From positions 2,666,001 to 2,730,000 of the forward strand of contig NZ_JAZHRV010000001.1 of assembly GCF_036924595.1 (NCBI RefSeq): a DNA stretch of 64,000 nt, read 5' to 3'. The notes under the pieces were generated by a model. The model ran no database searches, was not told where the DNA came from, and saw nothing but the letters and a program-made list of their open reading frames with translations. A program made the position numbers and the translations under genes. Shown one piece after another: positions 17,216 through 25,310 of the stretch (its first letter is position 1; each line of letters begins with the position of its first letter). Origin of the DNA: Bradyrhizobium algeriense. Lineage in GTDB: Bacteria; Pseudomonadota; Alphaproteobacteria; Rhizobiales; Xanthobacteraceae.

Positions 17216-17470
17216 TCAGTAGCAGCGGTTCACCAGCCGCCAGCGCGGACCCCAAGGGGTCGGAACCAGGCGCCGCGCGTAACAGCCGCCATATCCGCCG
17301 CTGTAATAGGCCGGGCCGCCGATGAAGACGCGCGGGCCGCCCCAGCCATGATGATGATGGCGGTGCCAGCCGCCATGGTGCCAGCCGCCGGCCGAGGCCG
17401 CTGTCGGCGCCAGCGCGGCCGCACCCAGCGAAGCTGCCGCCACTGCAACGAGCGAGAGTTTGCGTAACAT
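17216..17470 (-). CDS. Small secreted Gly/His-rich protein, 84 aa
   Basis: It has a textbook signal peptide (MLRKLSLVAVAAASLGAAALAPTAASA). The short mature region is rich in Gly, His, Trp and Tyr, with HHGGWHRHHHHGWGG followed by GGPAYYSGGYGGCY and an Arg-rich end that closes with a cysteine. The His cluster could bind metal ions, but that is inference from composition. Similar tiny exported proteins are common in Bradyrhizobium. GGAGAC lies just before the ATG. It is a single-gene unit closed by the terminator at 17162-17191. Confidence 0.8.
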   Translation of the reverse strand: MLRKLSLVAVAAASLGAAALAPTAASAGGWHHGGWHRHHHHGWGGPRVFIGGPAYYSGGYGGCYARRLVPTPWGPRWRLVNRCY

Positions 17471-17795
17471 AATCGTCTCCTCAAAGTTTCGGTGCCAGCT
17501 GGCACCACCAGTGAGATCGGGTCCCGTGACGCCTTAGGACCCGGCGGATGCGCGTGCCCTGCGTTCGATCATCCGTAAGTCTACGGACGCGAAGCTGAAT
17601 GAAGACGGCACGGCGGCTTCAGACAGGGTTCACCTCCGTGAAATTGCTGTAATCTTTGCCCCCTCAGGCGCGTGCGCGGCACGAAAACACGCCAAAAAGG
17701 GGTGGCAGGCGCGTCACACGGTCGCTTGCCGTCGTGAGATGGCGCCGATATAAGCCCCGCAACTCTCCAATCAGCGTTTTGCAAGGACGTAAACA
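17471..17795. other. Divergent gap between the secreted protein gene and ndk
   Basis: No gene is visible. It must carry the promoters of both neighbours. A TATAAG sequence about 45 bases before the ndk start is a possible -10 element; I could not identify a matching -35. Confidence 0.35.
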
Positions 17796-18218
17796 ATGGC
17801 GATTGAACGCACTTTCTCGATCATCAAACCGGACGCGACCGAGCGCAATCTGACTGGCGCCGTCAACGCGCTGATCGAGAAGGCCGGGCTCCGTATCGTG
17901 GCCCAGAAGCGCATTCGCATGACCCGCGAACAGGCGGAAACCTTCTACGCCGTTCACAAGGCGCGTCCGTTCTTCGGCGAACTGGTCGACTTCATGACCT
18001 CGGGGCCGGTCGTGGTGCAGGTGCTGGAAGGCGAGGGCGCCGTACTGAAATATCGCGACGTGATGGGCGCCACCGATCCGTCGAAGGCGGCGGACGGCAC
18101 GATCCGTCAGGTCCACGCGAAGTCGATCGGCGAGAACTCGGTGCACGGTTCGGATGCACCGGAGACCGCCGCGATCGAAATCGCGCAGTTCTTTTCGGGC
18201 AACGAAATCGTCGGCTGA
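17796..18218 (+). CDS. ndk: Nucleoside diphosphate kinase
   Basis: It transfers phosphate from ATP to other nucleoside diphosphates through a phosphohistidine, keeping NTP pools balanced. The active-site His117 sits in [18 protein letters not shown] at the N-terminus and GATDPSKA near residue 91 are family signatures. At 140 residues it has the standard bacterial length. AGGACG lies upstream of the ATG. It is a single gene, between the divergent secreted-protein gene and the TerC gene. Confidence 0.97.
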   Translation: MAIERTFSIIKPDATERNLTGAVNALIEKAGLRIVAQKRIRMTREQAETFYAVHKARPFFGELVDFMTSGPVVVQVLEGEGAVLKYRDVMGATDPSKAADGTIRQVHAKSIGENSVHGSDAPETAAIEIAQFFSGNEIVG

Positions 18219-18281
18219 TTTATTAGGACAGCGGCAATAGTCGCCGCGCGCAACGGCTGAAAGAGCCGAGGGGGAGACGCT

Positions 18282-19118
18282 GTGAACTGGCTGTGGCAAA
18301 TTTTAGATCCTGCGACGATCTCGGCGTTCTTCACCCAGTTTCAGGCCGAGATGCAGCAGCCGGCATTCTGGGTAGCGCTCGGCAAGATCATGTGGATCAA
18401 CATCCTGCTGTCAGGTGACAACGCGCTTGTCATCGCGATGGCGTGCCGCGGGCTGCCGCCACGCCAGCGGTTCTGGGGCATGGTCCTTGGCGCCGGCGTC
18501 GCCGTTCTGCTGCGCATCATCTTCACCGGCATCGTCGTGACCTTGATGGGGCTGCCATTCCTCAAGCTGGTCGGCGGTCTTGCGTTGCTCTTCATCGCAG
18601 CGAAGCTCCTGGTGCCTGAACACGAGGACGAGGGCGGCGTGGACGCGGCTGCGCATCTGTGGGCAGCCGTGCAGATCGTCGCGATCGCCGACATCGTGAT
18701 GAGCCTCGACAACGTCATTGCAGTTGCCGCGGCCGCCAATGGCAGCATTCCCCTGCTTGTTATCGGGCTCGCCATCAGCGTTCCCCTGATCGTCGCTGGT
18801 GCCGCGCTGATCATGGCGTTGCTGACGCGCCTGCCGGCGCTGGTGTGGGCCGGTGCGGGCTTGCTCGGCTGGATCGCCGGCGAGGTGATGGCGACGGATC
18901 CCGTGGTGCAGCCGCCGTTGCATGCGTTCTTCAACGGTCCGGTCGGTGTCGGCCTCGATGGTGTCCTCAAGTCGCTCGGCATGGCGCCGCAGTTCGCCAA
19001 TGGCGGGCATGGCGGCGAGGTGATCCTTGGAATCATCGGCATCATCATCGTGCTCGTCGCTGGGGCGATCTGGCGAAAGCGCAAGCTGCAGGGCGTCGAG
19101 CATTCCGCCACGGCGTAG
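18282..19118 (+). CDS. TerC family integral membrane protein
   Basis: It is a multi-pass inner-membrane protein with about seven hydrophobic helices. Two conserved acidic TerC signatures are visible: LLSGDNALVIAMA near residue 45 and IVMSLDNVIAVAA near residue 143. They form the presumed metal-binding or exchange site. Relatives of this YjbE-like group are linked to manganese or tellurite resistance and to metal insertion into exported proteins. The substrate here is unknown. A GTG start is used because GGGGGAGA lies seven bases upstream. The last residues form a basic cytoplasmic tail (WRKRK). Confidence 0.88.
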   Translation: MNWLWQILDPATISAFFTQFQAEMQQPAFWVALGKIMWINILLSGDNALVIAMACRGLPPRQRFWGMVLGAGVAVLLRIIFTGIVVTLMGLPFLKLVGGLALLFIAAKLLVPEHEDEGGVDAAAHLWAAVQIVAIADIVMSLDNVIAVAAAANGSIPLLVIGLAISVPLIVAGAALIMALLTRLPALVWAGAGLLGWIAGEVMATDPVVQPPLHAFFNGPVGVGLDGVLKSLGMAPQFANGGHGGEVILGIIGIIIVLVAGAIWRKRKLQGVEHSATA

Positions 19119-19285
19119 CGATTAAAACTGCCGGCCCGACGGAAGGTGGCTAGCGGAAGCTCCACATTTGCGGGGCGTCTGTAGTCAGAGGCCGATATGG
19201 TGAGCCGACCTGCGGTCGTACGTCCGTCCGGCCTTGACTGTGGTGCTACTTGCGTTCGAAGCCCTCCGGTTCCATACAGCTTCAC

Positions 19286-21634
19286 ATGACCGAGCCGCAA
19301 TTGGGGCGCAGCATCGATCGCCTCGAAGACGAGCGCTTCGTGCGGGGACGCGGGCGCTACATCGCTGATCTCGTGGCGCCAAACGCACTTCATGGCGTCG
19401 TCGTTCGCTCGCCGCATGCGCATGCGCGCATCACAGCGATCAGCGTCGATGCGGCACGCCAGATGCCCGGCGTTGCGGCCGTGCTCACGGGAGCCGAATT
19501 GGCCGCCGACAATATTGGCCCGCTGCCGTGCGCGGTGACCAGTATCCCGATGACCACGCCGCTCGTGGTGCCGCCCTGTCACGCACTGGCGCGCGACGTC
19601 GTTCGTTATGTCGGCGAGCCGGTCGCGTTCGTGGTTGCGGAAAGCACTGAGGCCGCGCGCGATGCCGCCGAGGCCGTCATCGTCGACTATGCGCCGCTGC
19701 CGCCGGTGGTCTCGATCGCGGATGCCATTCTGCCGGACGCTCCGTCGATCTGGCCGGAGGCGCGGGGCAACATCGCGTTCCAGTTCAACCGGGGCGAGAT
19801 CGGCCCGGTGGAAGCTGTGATCCGCGACGCCGCCCATGTCGTGGAATGCGAGCTGGTCAACAACCGCGTCGTCGCCGCTCCGATGGAGACGCGCGGTGCG
19901 CTGGGGGAGTTCGATGCCGCGAGCGGTCGTCTGCACCTGACCGCCTCGGCCGCCGGCGCACACGCGATCCGTGACCTGCTCGCCGACGGTGTGTTTCGCA
20001 TCGGCAGGGAAAAGCTTCGCGTCAGCATTCCCGACGTCGGCGGCGGCTTCGGGATGAAGAACGTGCTCTATCCGGAATGGGTGCTGGTGCTGTGGGCGGC
20101 GCGCCGCCTCGGTCGCCCGGTCACGTGGATCGGGGATCGCAGCGAGGATTTCACCGGCTCCGCCCATGGCCGCGACAGCCTGATCCGGGCTCGCCTGGCG
20201 CTCGACCGCGATGGCCGCTTCCTCGCGCTCGACACAAAAGTCTTCGCCAATCTGGGCGCCCATGTCTCGACGGTGGCGCCGGCCGTGCCGACCATGGCGA
20301 TGGCGAGCGCCATGGGCGGCGTCTACGACATTCCGCTGATCGCCTTTCAAACCCGCGGTGTGTTCACCAACACGACGCCGGTCGATGCCTATCGCGGCGC
20401 CGGCAAGCCCGAGGCGAACTATCTGATCGAGCGCTGCATCGATATTGCTGCCGCCGAACTCGGGATGGATGCGCTGAAGCTGCGGCGCAAGAACATCTTT
20501 CGCCGCTTTCCCCATGCAAGCGCGATGGGGCTTACGGTCGAGCAGGGCAGCTTTGCCCACGCGATCGATCACGCGGTCAAGGCCGCCGCGGGATTCGATG
20601 CGCGCCGGCGAAGTTCGCGCAGGCGGGGCAGGCTGCGTGGCCTGGGCTACGCCTGCTTTCTCGAAACGTCGCGCGGCCAGCCCAATGAAGTGGCGAAAGT
20701 GCGCGTCGGTGACGACGGCCGGATCGATCTGATGGTCGGCACGCATTCCAACGGCCAGGGCCATGAGACGACGTTTGCCCAGATCGCGGCCGATGCGTTC
20801 GGCCTGGCGCTCGAGCGCTTCCGGTTTCGGCAGGGCGATACAGATGATCTCGACGCCGGCGGCGGGCATGGTGGGGCGCGCTCGATGCATCAGGGCGGCA
20901 CCGCACTGCTGATGGCGGCCGAAGGTGTGATCGAGAATGCGAGGCGGCTTGCCGCGCGCCTGCTGCAAGCCAGTATGGATGCGGTTCACTACGAAGCCGG
21001 CATGCTGCGCGTGGCCGCGACCGGGCAGGAGATCAGCCTCGAGGAGGTGGCGCGCGCCTCCCATCAGACGCCCGGCGACGATGTCGCGCCTGGTTTGGCG
21101 CACAAGGCGACGCACCTGTGCGACCGCTACACCTTTCCCAACGGATGCCATGTCGCCGAAGTCGAGATCGATCCCGAGACCGGTGAGGTCAGGCTCGACC
21201 GCTACGTCATCTTTGACGACTACGGCCGGCTGCTCGATCCTCGCCTGACGCTGGGGCAAGTGCATGGCGGCGTCGCGCAGGGCATCGGGCAGGCGTTGTT
21301 CGAGCAGGCGCTGTTCGATGCCGACACCGGCCAGATCCTCTCGGGCTCGCTGATGGATTATGCACTACCGCGCGCCAACGATCTCCCGGCGTTCGAGGGC
21401 AGTTTGACATCAGACTTTCCAAGCCGCGCCAACCGGCTCGGTGTGAAGGGAAGCGGTCAGGCCGGCGCTATCGCAGCCCCAGGCACCATCATGAACGCCG
21501 TGATGAACGCGCTGACGCCGCTCGGCGTGCGGCATCTCGACATGCCCGCAACGCCCGCCCGCATCTGGCATGCGATCCGGGCGGCAGATGCGCGACCGCG
21601 TCAGCGCGCCGACACGACGTCCGCCGCTCAATAG
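19286..21634 (+). CDS. Molybdopterin-binding subunit of a xanthine dehydrogenase-family hydroxylase
   Basis: It is the large subunit of a molybdenum hydroxylase (CoxL/XdhB-like). The N-terminal Ald_Xan_dh domain begins with GRSIDRLEDERFVRGRGRY-type sequence and contains VVRSPHAHARI. The cofactor domains show VPDVGGGFGMKN-like, VDAYRGAGKPEANYL and GQGHETTFAQI motifs. The CO-dehydrogenase loop (AYRCSFR) is absent, so it is not a true CO dehydrogenase. The C-terminal motif reads GSGQAG: Gln725 stands where the catalytic Glu of GxGEAG is normally found. No medium (FAD) or small (2Fe-2S) subunit gene is adjacent, so partners are encoded elsewhere or the gene is an orphan. ATG 19286 lacks a good ribosome site. 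Confidence 0.88.
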   Translation: MTEPQLGRSIDRLEDERFVRGRGRYIADLVAPNALHGVVVRSPHAHARITAISVDAARQMPGVAAVLTGAELAADNIGPLPCAVTSIPMTTPLVVPPCHALARDVVRYVGEPVAFVVAESTEAARDAAEAVIVDYAPLPPVVSIADAILPDAPSIWPEARGNIAFQFNRGEIGPVEAVIRDAAHVVECELVNNRVVAAPMETRGALGEFDAASGRLHLTASAAGAHAIRDLLADGVFRIGREKLRVSIPDVGGGFGMKNVLYPEWVLVLWAARRLGRPVTWIGDRSEDFTGSAHGRDSLIRARLALDRDGRFLALDTKVFANLGAHVSTVAPAVPTMAMASAMGGVYDIPLIAFQTRGVFTNTTPVDAYRGAGKPEANYLIERCIDIAAAELGMDALKLRRKNIFRRFPHASAMGLTVEQGSFAHAIDHAVKAAAGFDARRRSSRRRGRLRGLGYACFLETSRGQPNEVAKVRVGDDGRIDLMVGTHSNGQGHETTFAQIAADAFGLALERFRFRQGDTDDLDAGGGHGGARSMHQGGTALLMAAEGVIENARRLAARLLQASMDAVHYEAGMLRVAATGQEISLEEVARASHQTPGDDVAPGLAHKATHLCDRYTFPNGCHVAEVEIDPETGEVRLDRYVIFDDYGRLLDPRLTLGQVHGGVAQGIGQALFEQALFDADTGQILSGSLMDYALPRANDLPAFEGSLTSDFPSRANRLGVKGSGQAGAIAAPGTIMNAVMNALTPLGVRHLDMPATPARIWHAIRAADARPRQRADTTSAAQ

Positions 21635-21814
21635 TCCCAACGACGGATACCCAGCCAGGCCTGAAAGCCACTGCCAGCCGACGACGGTTGTTGCGAGGCG
21701 CCCATCAAGGCGTGGGCCAATAGCCGCATCCGGACGTGACCCGTCGCCAATCCCAATCGTCAGTCCTGATCCGAAAGGTGACGATCACCTGATCGCGAGC
21801 TTGATTGCTGTTGC

Positions 21815-21844
21815 TTGACATGCAGGTATTTACCTGCATATTAT
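21815..21844 (+). promoter_or_regulatory. ArsR-type promoter with a palindromic operator in the spacer
   Basis: TTGACA at 21815-21820 and TATTAT at 21839-21844 are separated by 18 bases. The spacer is filled by the perfect palindrome TGCAGGTATTTACCTGCA, which extends by one further base pair on each side. The first codon of the ArsR gene is 24 bases beyond. This is a clear self-repressed promoter layout. Confidence 0.75.
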
Positions 21845-21867
21845 GTTCTCGATTAAGAGCGAGACCG

Positions 21868-22182
21868 ATGCAGGCCGACAAGGTTTTCAAAGCGCTGGGC
21901 GACCCGACACGCAGAAAGCTGCTTGACCTTCTTTGTGAGAAGAACGGGCAGACGCTCGGCCAGCTTTGCGAAAACCTGGACATGGCCCGGCAATCGGCCA
22001 CGCAGCACCTCGAAATCCTGGAGGCGGCCAATCTCGTGAGCTCGGTCCGGCGTGGCCGGGAAAAGCTGCATTTCATCAACCCCGTGCCGCTTCACGAGGT
22101 CTACGAACGGTGGGTGCGGAAATTCGAACGGCAGCGGCTCAGCCTGCTGCACGATCTGAAGAAAGAACTCGAAGGAGAATGA
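21868..22182 (+). CDS. ArsR-family winged-helix repressor, 104 aa
   Basis: It is a small homodimeric repressor. The start at MQADKVFKALGDPTRRKLLDLL is chosen because it begins with the usual first helix of the family; a longer frame from 21805 would include the promoter. The recognition helix lies in MARQSATQHLEILEAANLV, followed by the wing VSSVRRGREKLHFIN. No cluster of metal-binding cysteines (CVC) is present, so it belongs to the non-metal type usually paired with SRPBCC proteins. The SRPBCC gene starts three bases after its stop. A perfect 20-bp palindrome lies in its own promoter. Confidence 0.9.
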   Translation: MQADKVFKALGDPTRRKLLDLLCEKNGQTLGQLCENLDMARQSATQHLEILEAANLVSSVRRGREKLHFINPVPLHEVYERWVRKFERQRLSLLHDLKKELEGE

Positions 22183-22184
22183 CG

Positions 22185-22649
22185 ATGACCAAAGAGACGA
22201 CCAGTTTTGTCTACGTGACCTATATTCGCTCGACGCCGGACAAGGTGTTCGCGGCGATCACGAAACCGGAGATCGCAAGGCGTTACTGGGGCCACGAGAA
22301 CGTCTCTGACTGGAAACCGGGATCGAAATGGGAGCACGTCCGCGCCAATGAAGAGCGGACCGTCCAAATCGTCGGCAAGGTCATCGAGGTCTCGCCGCCG
22401 ACCCGTCTCGTCATCACCTGGGCGAATCCGTCGCAGGCCTCCGATCCTTCCGCCTCCAGCCGGGTGACGTTCGAGATCGAGGAATACGAGGACATGGTCC
22501 GGCTGACCGTCACCCATGACGAACTCGCCGCCGGCAGCGCGATGGCGAACGGCATCAAGAAGGGGTGGCCGGTCGTCCTCGCCAGCCTGAAATCCTTGCT
22601 GGAAACCGGCCAGGGCCTCGACGTTTTCGCCAAGCCGAAATCGGCTTGA
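22185..22649 (+). CDS. SRPBCC (AHSA1-like) domain protein
   Basis: It has a START/Bet v1-like fold of the Activator-of-Hsp90 type (AHSA1), with a hydrophobic cavity and no known general reaction. Typical segments are YIRSTPDKVFAAITKPEIARRYWG, GSKWEHV, GKVIEVSPPTRLVITW and the late helix KKGWPVVLASLKSLLETG. At 154 residues it has normal length. The second of two close ATGs is used because AAGGAG lies seven bases before it; the first overlaps the arsR stop codon. ArsR-SRPBCC pairs recur in soil bacteria, the first gene probably controlling the second. Confidence 0.88.
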   Translation: MTKETTSFVYVTYIRSTPDKVFAAITKPEIARRYWGHENVSDWKPGSKWEHVRANEERTVQIVGKVIEVSPPTRLVITWANPSQASDPSASSRVTFEIEEYEDMVRLTVTHDELAAGSAMANGIKKGWPVVLASLKSLLETGQGLDVFAKPKSA

Positions 22650-22684
22650 TCGCCGCCGTATCAATCAGAAGCGGGAGAATGACC

Positions 22685-23098
22685 ATGACGAAATATACCG
22701 GCGGATGTGCGTGCGGCGCGATCCATTATGAGACGAGCAGCAAACCCGTCGTCGAGACCCACTGCCAATGCCGCGATTGCCAGAAGCGAAGCGGCACGGG
22801 GCATGGATCCTATCTGGTCTTCTCCCGGCGAGCCGACGTGACCATCGCGGGTGAAGCGAAAGACTGGCGGGTAGCGGGCGACAGCGGGAACGAAAAGCTC
22901 CACGCCTTCTGCCCGACCTGCGGAACGCCGGTCTACGTGACATTCGTCGCCATGCCGGAACTGATAGCGGTCCACGCGACCAGCCTTGACGACCCCAGCC
23001 GGTTCAATCCGCAACTGGTCACATACGGGATCCGCGGCCATGCCTGGGATACGATGGATTCCTCGCTGCAGAAATTCGAGCGCATGCCGCCTGGTTAA
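22685..23098 (+). CDS. GFA family (glutathione-dependent formaldehyde-activating-like) protein
   Basis: It is a zinc-binding protein of the GFA/CENP-V fold. Visible ligands are Cys8 and Cys10 (GCACG), the HCQCRDC cluster at about 26-32, and CPTCGTPVY near residue 80. The founding enzyme promotes addition of glutathione to formaldehyde, but most members have no proven reaction. At 137 residues it has normal length. ATG at 22685 is preceded by GGGAG seven bases away, in a leader almost the same as that of the upstream SRPBCC gene. It is probably co-transcribed with arsR and the SRPBCC gene. Confidence 0.88.
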   Translation: MTKYTGGCACGAIHYETSSKPVVETHCQCRDCQKRSGTGHGSYLVFSRRADVTIAGEAKDWRVAGDSGNEKLHAFCPTCGTPVYVTFVAMPELIAVHATSLDDPSRFNPQLVTYGIRGHAWDTMDSSLQKFERMPPG

Positions 23099-23177
23099 GT
23101 GTCGCCGGATGCCATACTAAGGCCGGCTCTGATCGGAGGCGCTAGGTGGTGGCGCGCTTGCTCCTCCGGCCGTCGCC

Positions 23178-23648
23178 TCAAGCGCTCTTTTTCTTCCGGG
23201 AGCGGGCAGCTCGCGCTGACGTGTTCAGTTCCGCGGCCGCGCGAATGAGCGCCTTCAATGCCTTTTCATTGATCTTGTCGCCCTCGCGGATATCGATGGC
23301 GCGCCTGACGTTGCCTTCGAGGCTGGAGTTGAAGAGGCCTGACGGGTCGTCCAGCGCGGCGCCCTTGGCGAAGGTCATCTTCACGACAGCCTTGTAGGTC
23401 TCGCCGGTGCAGATGATGCCGTCATGCTCCCACACCGGAACGCCCCGCCACTTCCACTCCTCGACCACTTCGGGGACGGCCTGCTTGATGATGCTGCGGA
23501 CCCGCGCGAGCGTCTCGCCGCGCCAATCGCCCAGCTCCTTGATTCTTGCATCGATGTGCCGGGAGGGAGAGTCTCCTGCTTTTGCTTCCTTTGAGCCGCT
23601 CTTGCTCTTCATGGTTGCTGTCGCTTTCTTCATGGTTGTTGTCGGCAT
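23178..23648 (-). CDS. DUF1801 domain protein (YdhG-like), 156 aa
   Basis: The N-terminal ~25 residues are Lys/Ser/Thr-rich and probably disordered. The rest matches DUF1801: RIKELGDWRGETLARVRSIIKQAVPEVVEEWKW-type start, GVPVWEHDGIICTGETYK, and a basic FAKGAALDDPSGLFN region. The fold is a small alpha/beta one related to frataxin-like YdhG proteins. The reaction is unknown. It ends in an Arg/Lys tail. It runs convergent to the GFA gene and is the last of a minus-strand series headed by an ArsR gene at 25630. A second DUF1801 gene lies two positions upstream. Confidence 0.82.
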   Translation of the reverse strand: MPTTTMKKATATMKSKSGSKEAKAGDSPSRHIDARIKELGDWRGETLARVRSIIKQAVPEVVEEWKWRGVPVWEHDGIICTGETYKAVVKMTFAKGAALDDPSGLFNSSLEGNVRRAIDIREGDKINEKALKALIRAAAELNTSARAARSRKKKSA

Positions 23649-23651
23649 CCT

Positions 23652-24056
23652 CTAGCTGCGCGGCGATTCGATCCAATCTCGGAAGAATTGTTCTTGTGCA
23701 TCGACATCGGCGGGAACGACATCGGTGCCTTCATCGAATATGCCGACCAAATCGGCGCGATTGGAATGCTTGCCGGGGGCCAGTTTGTAGGCTTTCAAGC
23801 CTCGCCCCATGTCTCGGGCCATCGTTGAGGGAAACACGTTCAGGCTTGCACCGTAGCAGTAGGGAATCAGACCATCATGTTGAAGCTGCCGGCGAATTGA
23901 AACCAGCGCGTCGAAGAAGTCTGCGGCCTCGGAAGAGATTGTCTTGTCACGGTATCGGCAGGTCAGAAGGCAACGATTTTCCTCATCGCTGACCTCGAAG
24001 GTCGCACGCTCACCGTCCGAACCGCCCACCAGACGCACGCTGACGGTCTCAGTCAT
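23652..24056 (-). CDS. Hypothetical protein, 134 aa
   Basis: I recognise no family. The N-terminal ~60 residues alternate hydrophobic and polar residues as in a beta sheet (TVSVRLVGG, ATFEVSDEENRCLLTCRY). A helical part follows (DFFDALVSIRRQLQHDGLIPYCYGAS), then MARDMGRGLKAYKL. The C-terminus contains VGIFDEGTDVVPADVDAQEQFFRDWIES. There is no signal peptide. It sits three bases from the DUF1801 gene downstream and 85 bases from the next one upstream, so it probably belongs to the same minus-strand transcript. It looks like an immunity-like or peptide-carrier-size cytoplasmic protein; that is a guess. Confidence 0.65.
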   Translation of the reverse strand: MTETVSVRLVGGSDGERATFEVSDEENRCLLTCRYRDKTISSEAADFFDALVSIRRQLQHDGLIPYCYGASLNVFPSTMARDMGRGLKAYKLAPGKHSNRADLVGIFDEGTDVVPADVDAQEQFFRDWIESPRS

Positions 24057-24141
24057 CTTCGGTCCCGATCATTGACGAACATGTTAGCCTGGCATCGTCT
24101 CGATGTCCGCTCCCGCCACGCATGCACCTCGCAACCGCCGC

Positions 24142-24603
24142 TCACATTCGTTCGCCGGGCAATTGGCTGGCTTGCTTCACCCAGGCGACAAGCTGAGCTT
24201 CGTCGGGCTGCTCGTCCTCGCGAATGTCGAGGTAGCGCACTTCCTTGTGCTTGGACTCGCCGGGCGGGACAGGGCGCAGGGACGTGCCGCGGAAGAACGT
24301 CACTTTGACGTACTTCGTGAAACAGTGAAAGGCGATGAACCAGCCGCCCTGATCCTCGACGCCATAGAAGGGCGTGTTCCATTTGACGGCCTTTCGCACA
24401 CCGGGGACGGTGCGCACGATGAGCGCATCGAGGTGGCGCCCGACGTCGCGTTTCCAGCCCGGCATGGCCGCGATGTAGGCTTGGACGGGGGCGTCGCCGT
24501 CCCCCTTCGCGATCTGAGGATTGCCGCCTGAGAGCAGGACAGGCTTTTTTGCGGCGGCCTCCTTTGTGACCTTCGCCGACTTCGCGGACGTCTTGCCGGC
24601 CAT
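24142..24603 (-). CDS. DUF1801 domain protein, 153 aa
   Basis: This is the second DUF1801 member in the cluster. A basic Ala/Lys-rich N-terminus is followed by VQAYIAAMPGWKRDVGRHLDALIV, VRKAVKWNTPFYGV, GWFIAFHCFTKYVKVTFFRG and YLDIREDEQPDEAQLVAWVKQA, which follow the family layout. No catalytic role is established. It differs enough from the 23178 protein that the two are not a recent tandem copy. AGGAGTGAAC lies before the ATG. The TTG-started membrane protein lies 10 bases upstream. Confidence 0.85.
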   Translation of the reverse strand: MAGKTSAKSAKVTKEAAAKKPVLLSGGNPQIAKGDGDAPVQAYIAAMPGWKRDVGRHLDALIVRTVPGVRKAVKWNTPFYGVEDQGGWFIAFHCFTKYVKVTFFRGTSLRPVPPGESKHKEVRYLDIREDEQPDEAQLVAWVKQASQLPGERM

Positions 24604-24612
24604 TGTTCACTC

Positions 24613-24834
24613 CTATCCGCTGATGCCTCGCGCGCCGCGCCATTTGGCGGCATAGGGCAGCGCGAACATGTAGAGGCCGGTGAGCAAGAGCAGGACGAGC
24701 GGGAACAGCGCGAGCAGGCCGACCCAGACGGCTTGCTTCTCCTGCACCATGGCGATGACGTTGACGATGACGGCCACCGTGAAGGCAATGGACAACCAGC
24801 GGTGGATTTGCCGAATAGAAATATTCCAGTTCAA
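24613..24834 (-). CDS. Small two-helix membrane protein, 73 aa, TTG start
   Basis: No ATG fits, but TTG at 24834 is preceded five bases away by GGGAGG and opens MNWNISIRQIHRWLSIAF. Two hydrophobic segments follow, FTVAVIVNVIAMV and VGLLALFPLVLLLLTGLYMFAL, and a short basic tail. It is a predicted inner-membrane protein with no known function. Many ArsR-SRPBCC-DUF1801 clusters carry a small membrane gene of this sort. It lies between the SRPBCC gene and the DUF1801 gene, all on the same strand. Confidence 0.75.
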   Translation of the reverse strand: MNWNISIRQIHRWLSIAFTVAVIVNVIAMVQEKQAVWVGLLALFPLVLLLLTGLYMFALPYAAKWRGARGISG

Positions 24835-24878
24835 TGAGGCCTCCCTTTGAAGACGAGCCGAAGCGCAACGCGGCGGTT

Positions 24879-25310
24879 TCAGTCCGTTCGCGCCACGACC
24901 TCTTCCAGTTTCGCGAAGAACTGCTTCCATCCGGCGTGGGCGCCGCCGTAGGCCTGCTTCTGATCCGGCCGGAAGCCCGTCTGCTCCATGCGCAGCAAGG
25001 TCCCCGTGCGCGTCGGCGTGAGCGTAAACGTCACCACGCTCTGCAGATTGAAGGCCGCATCCTCGTGCTTGAAATTCCAGGTGTAGGACAGCGCCTTGTT
25101 CGGCTCGATGGCGAGGACCTCGCAGTCCAGCACGCCGCCCCAGTCGCCGCGAAGATTGAAACGGTGGCCCACGGCTGGCTTGAAGTCGTTCTTCATCAGC
25201 CATTCCTCCATCAGGTGCGGTTGCGTAAGCGCACGCCAGAGCTTTTCCGGGGCATGCGGCATCTCGCGTTCGACGACGACGGAGCGGGTTTCGGTCGTGG
25301 TGTTGGTCAT
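24879..25310 (-). CDS. SRPBCC (AHSA1-like) domain protein
   Basis: It has the same fold class as the 22185 protein but is clearly divergent. Typical segments are VEREMPHAPEKLWRALTQPHLMEEWLM, FNLRGDWGGVLDCEVLAIEPNKALSYTW, a VVTFTLTP strand and the C-terminal helix HAGWKQFFAKLEEVVA. At 143 residues it has normal length. Its ATG at 25310 overlaps the stop of the ArsR gene as ATGA, so the two are translationally coupled. The probable role is a small-molecule-binding or activator protein under ArsR control; the ligand is unknown. Confidence 0.9.
   Translation of the reverse strand: MTNTTTETRSVVVEREMPHAPEKLWRALTQPHLMEEWLMKNDFKPAVGHRFNLRGDWGGVLDCEVLAIEPNKALSYTWNFKHEDAAFNLQSVVTFTLTPTRTGTLLRMEQTGFRPDQKQAYGGAHAGWKQFFAKLEEVVARTD

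Noticed and set aside
18341..21265. A 974-residue open frame on the minus strand opposite the TerC and molybdopterin genes
   Set aside because: It spans two real plus-strand genes and the gap between them, and has no recognisable motif; it is an effect of high GC.
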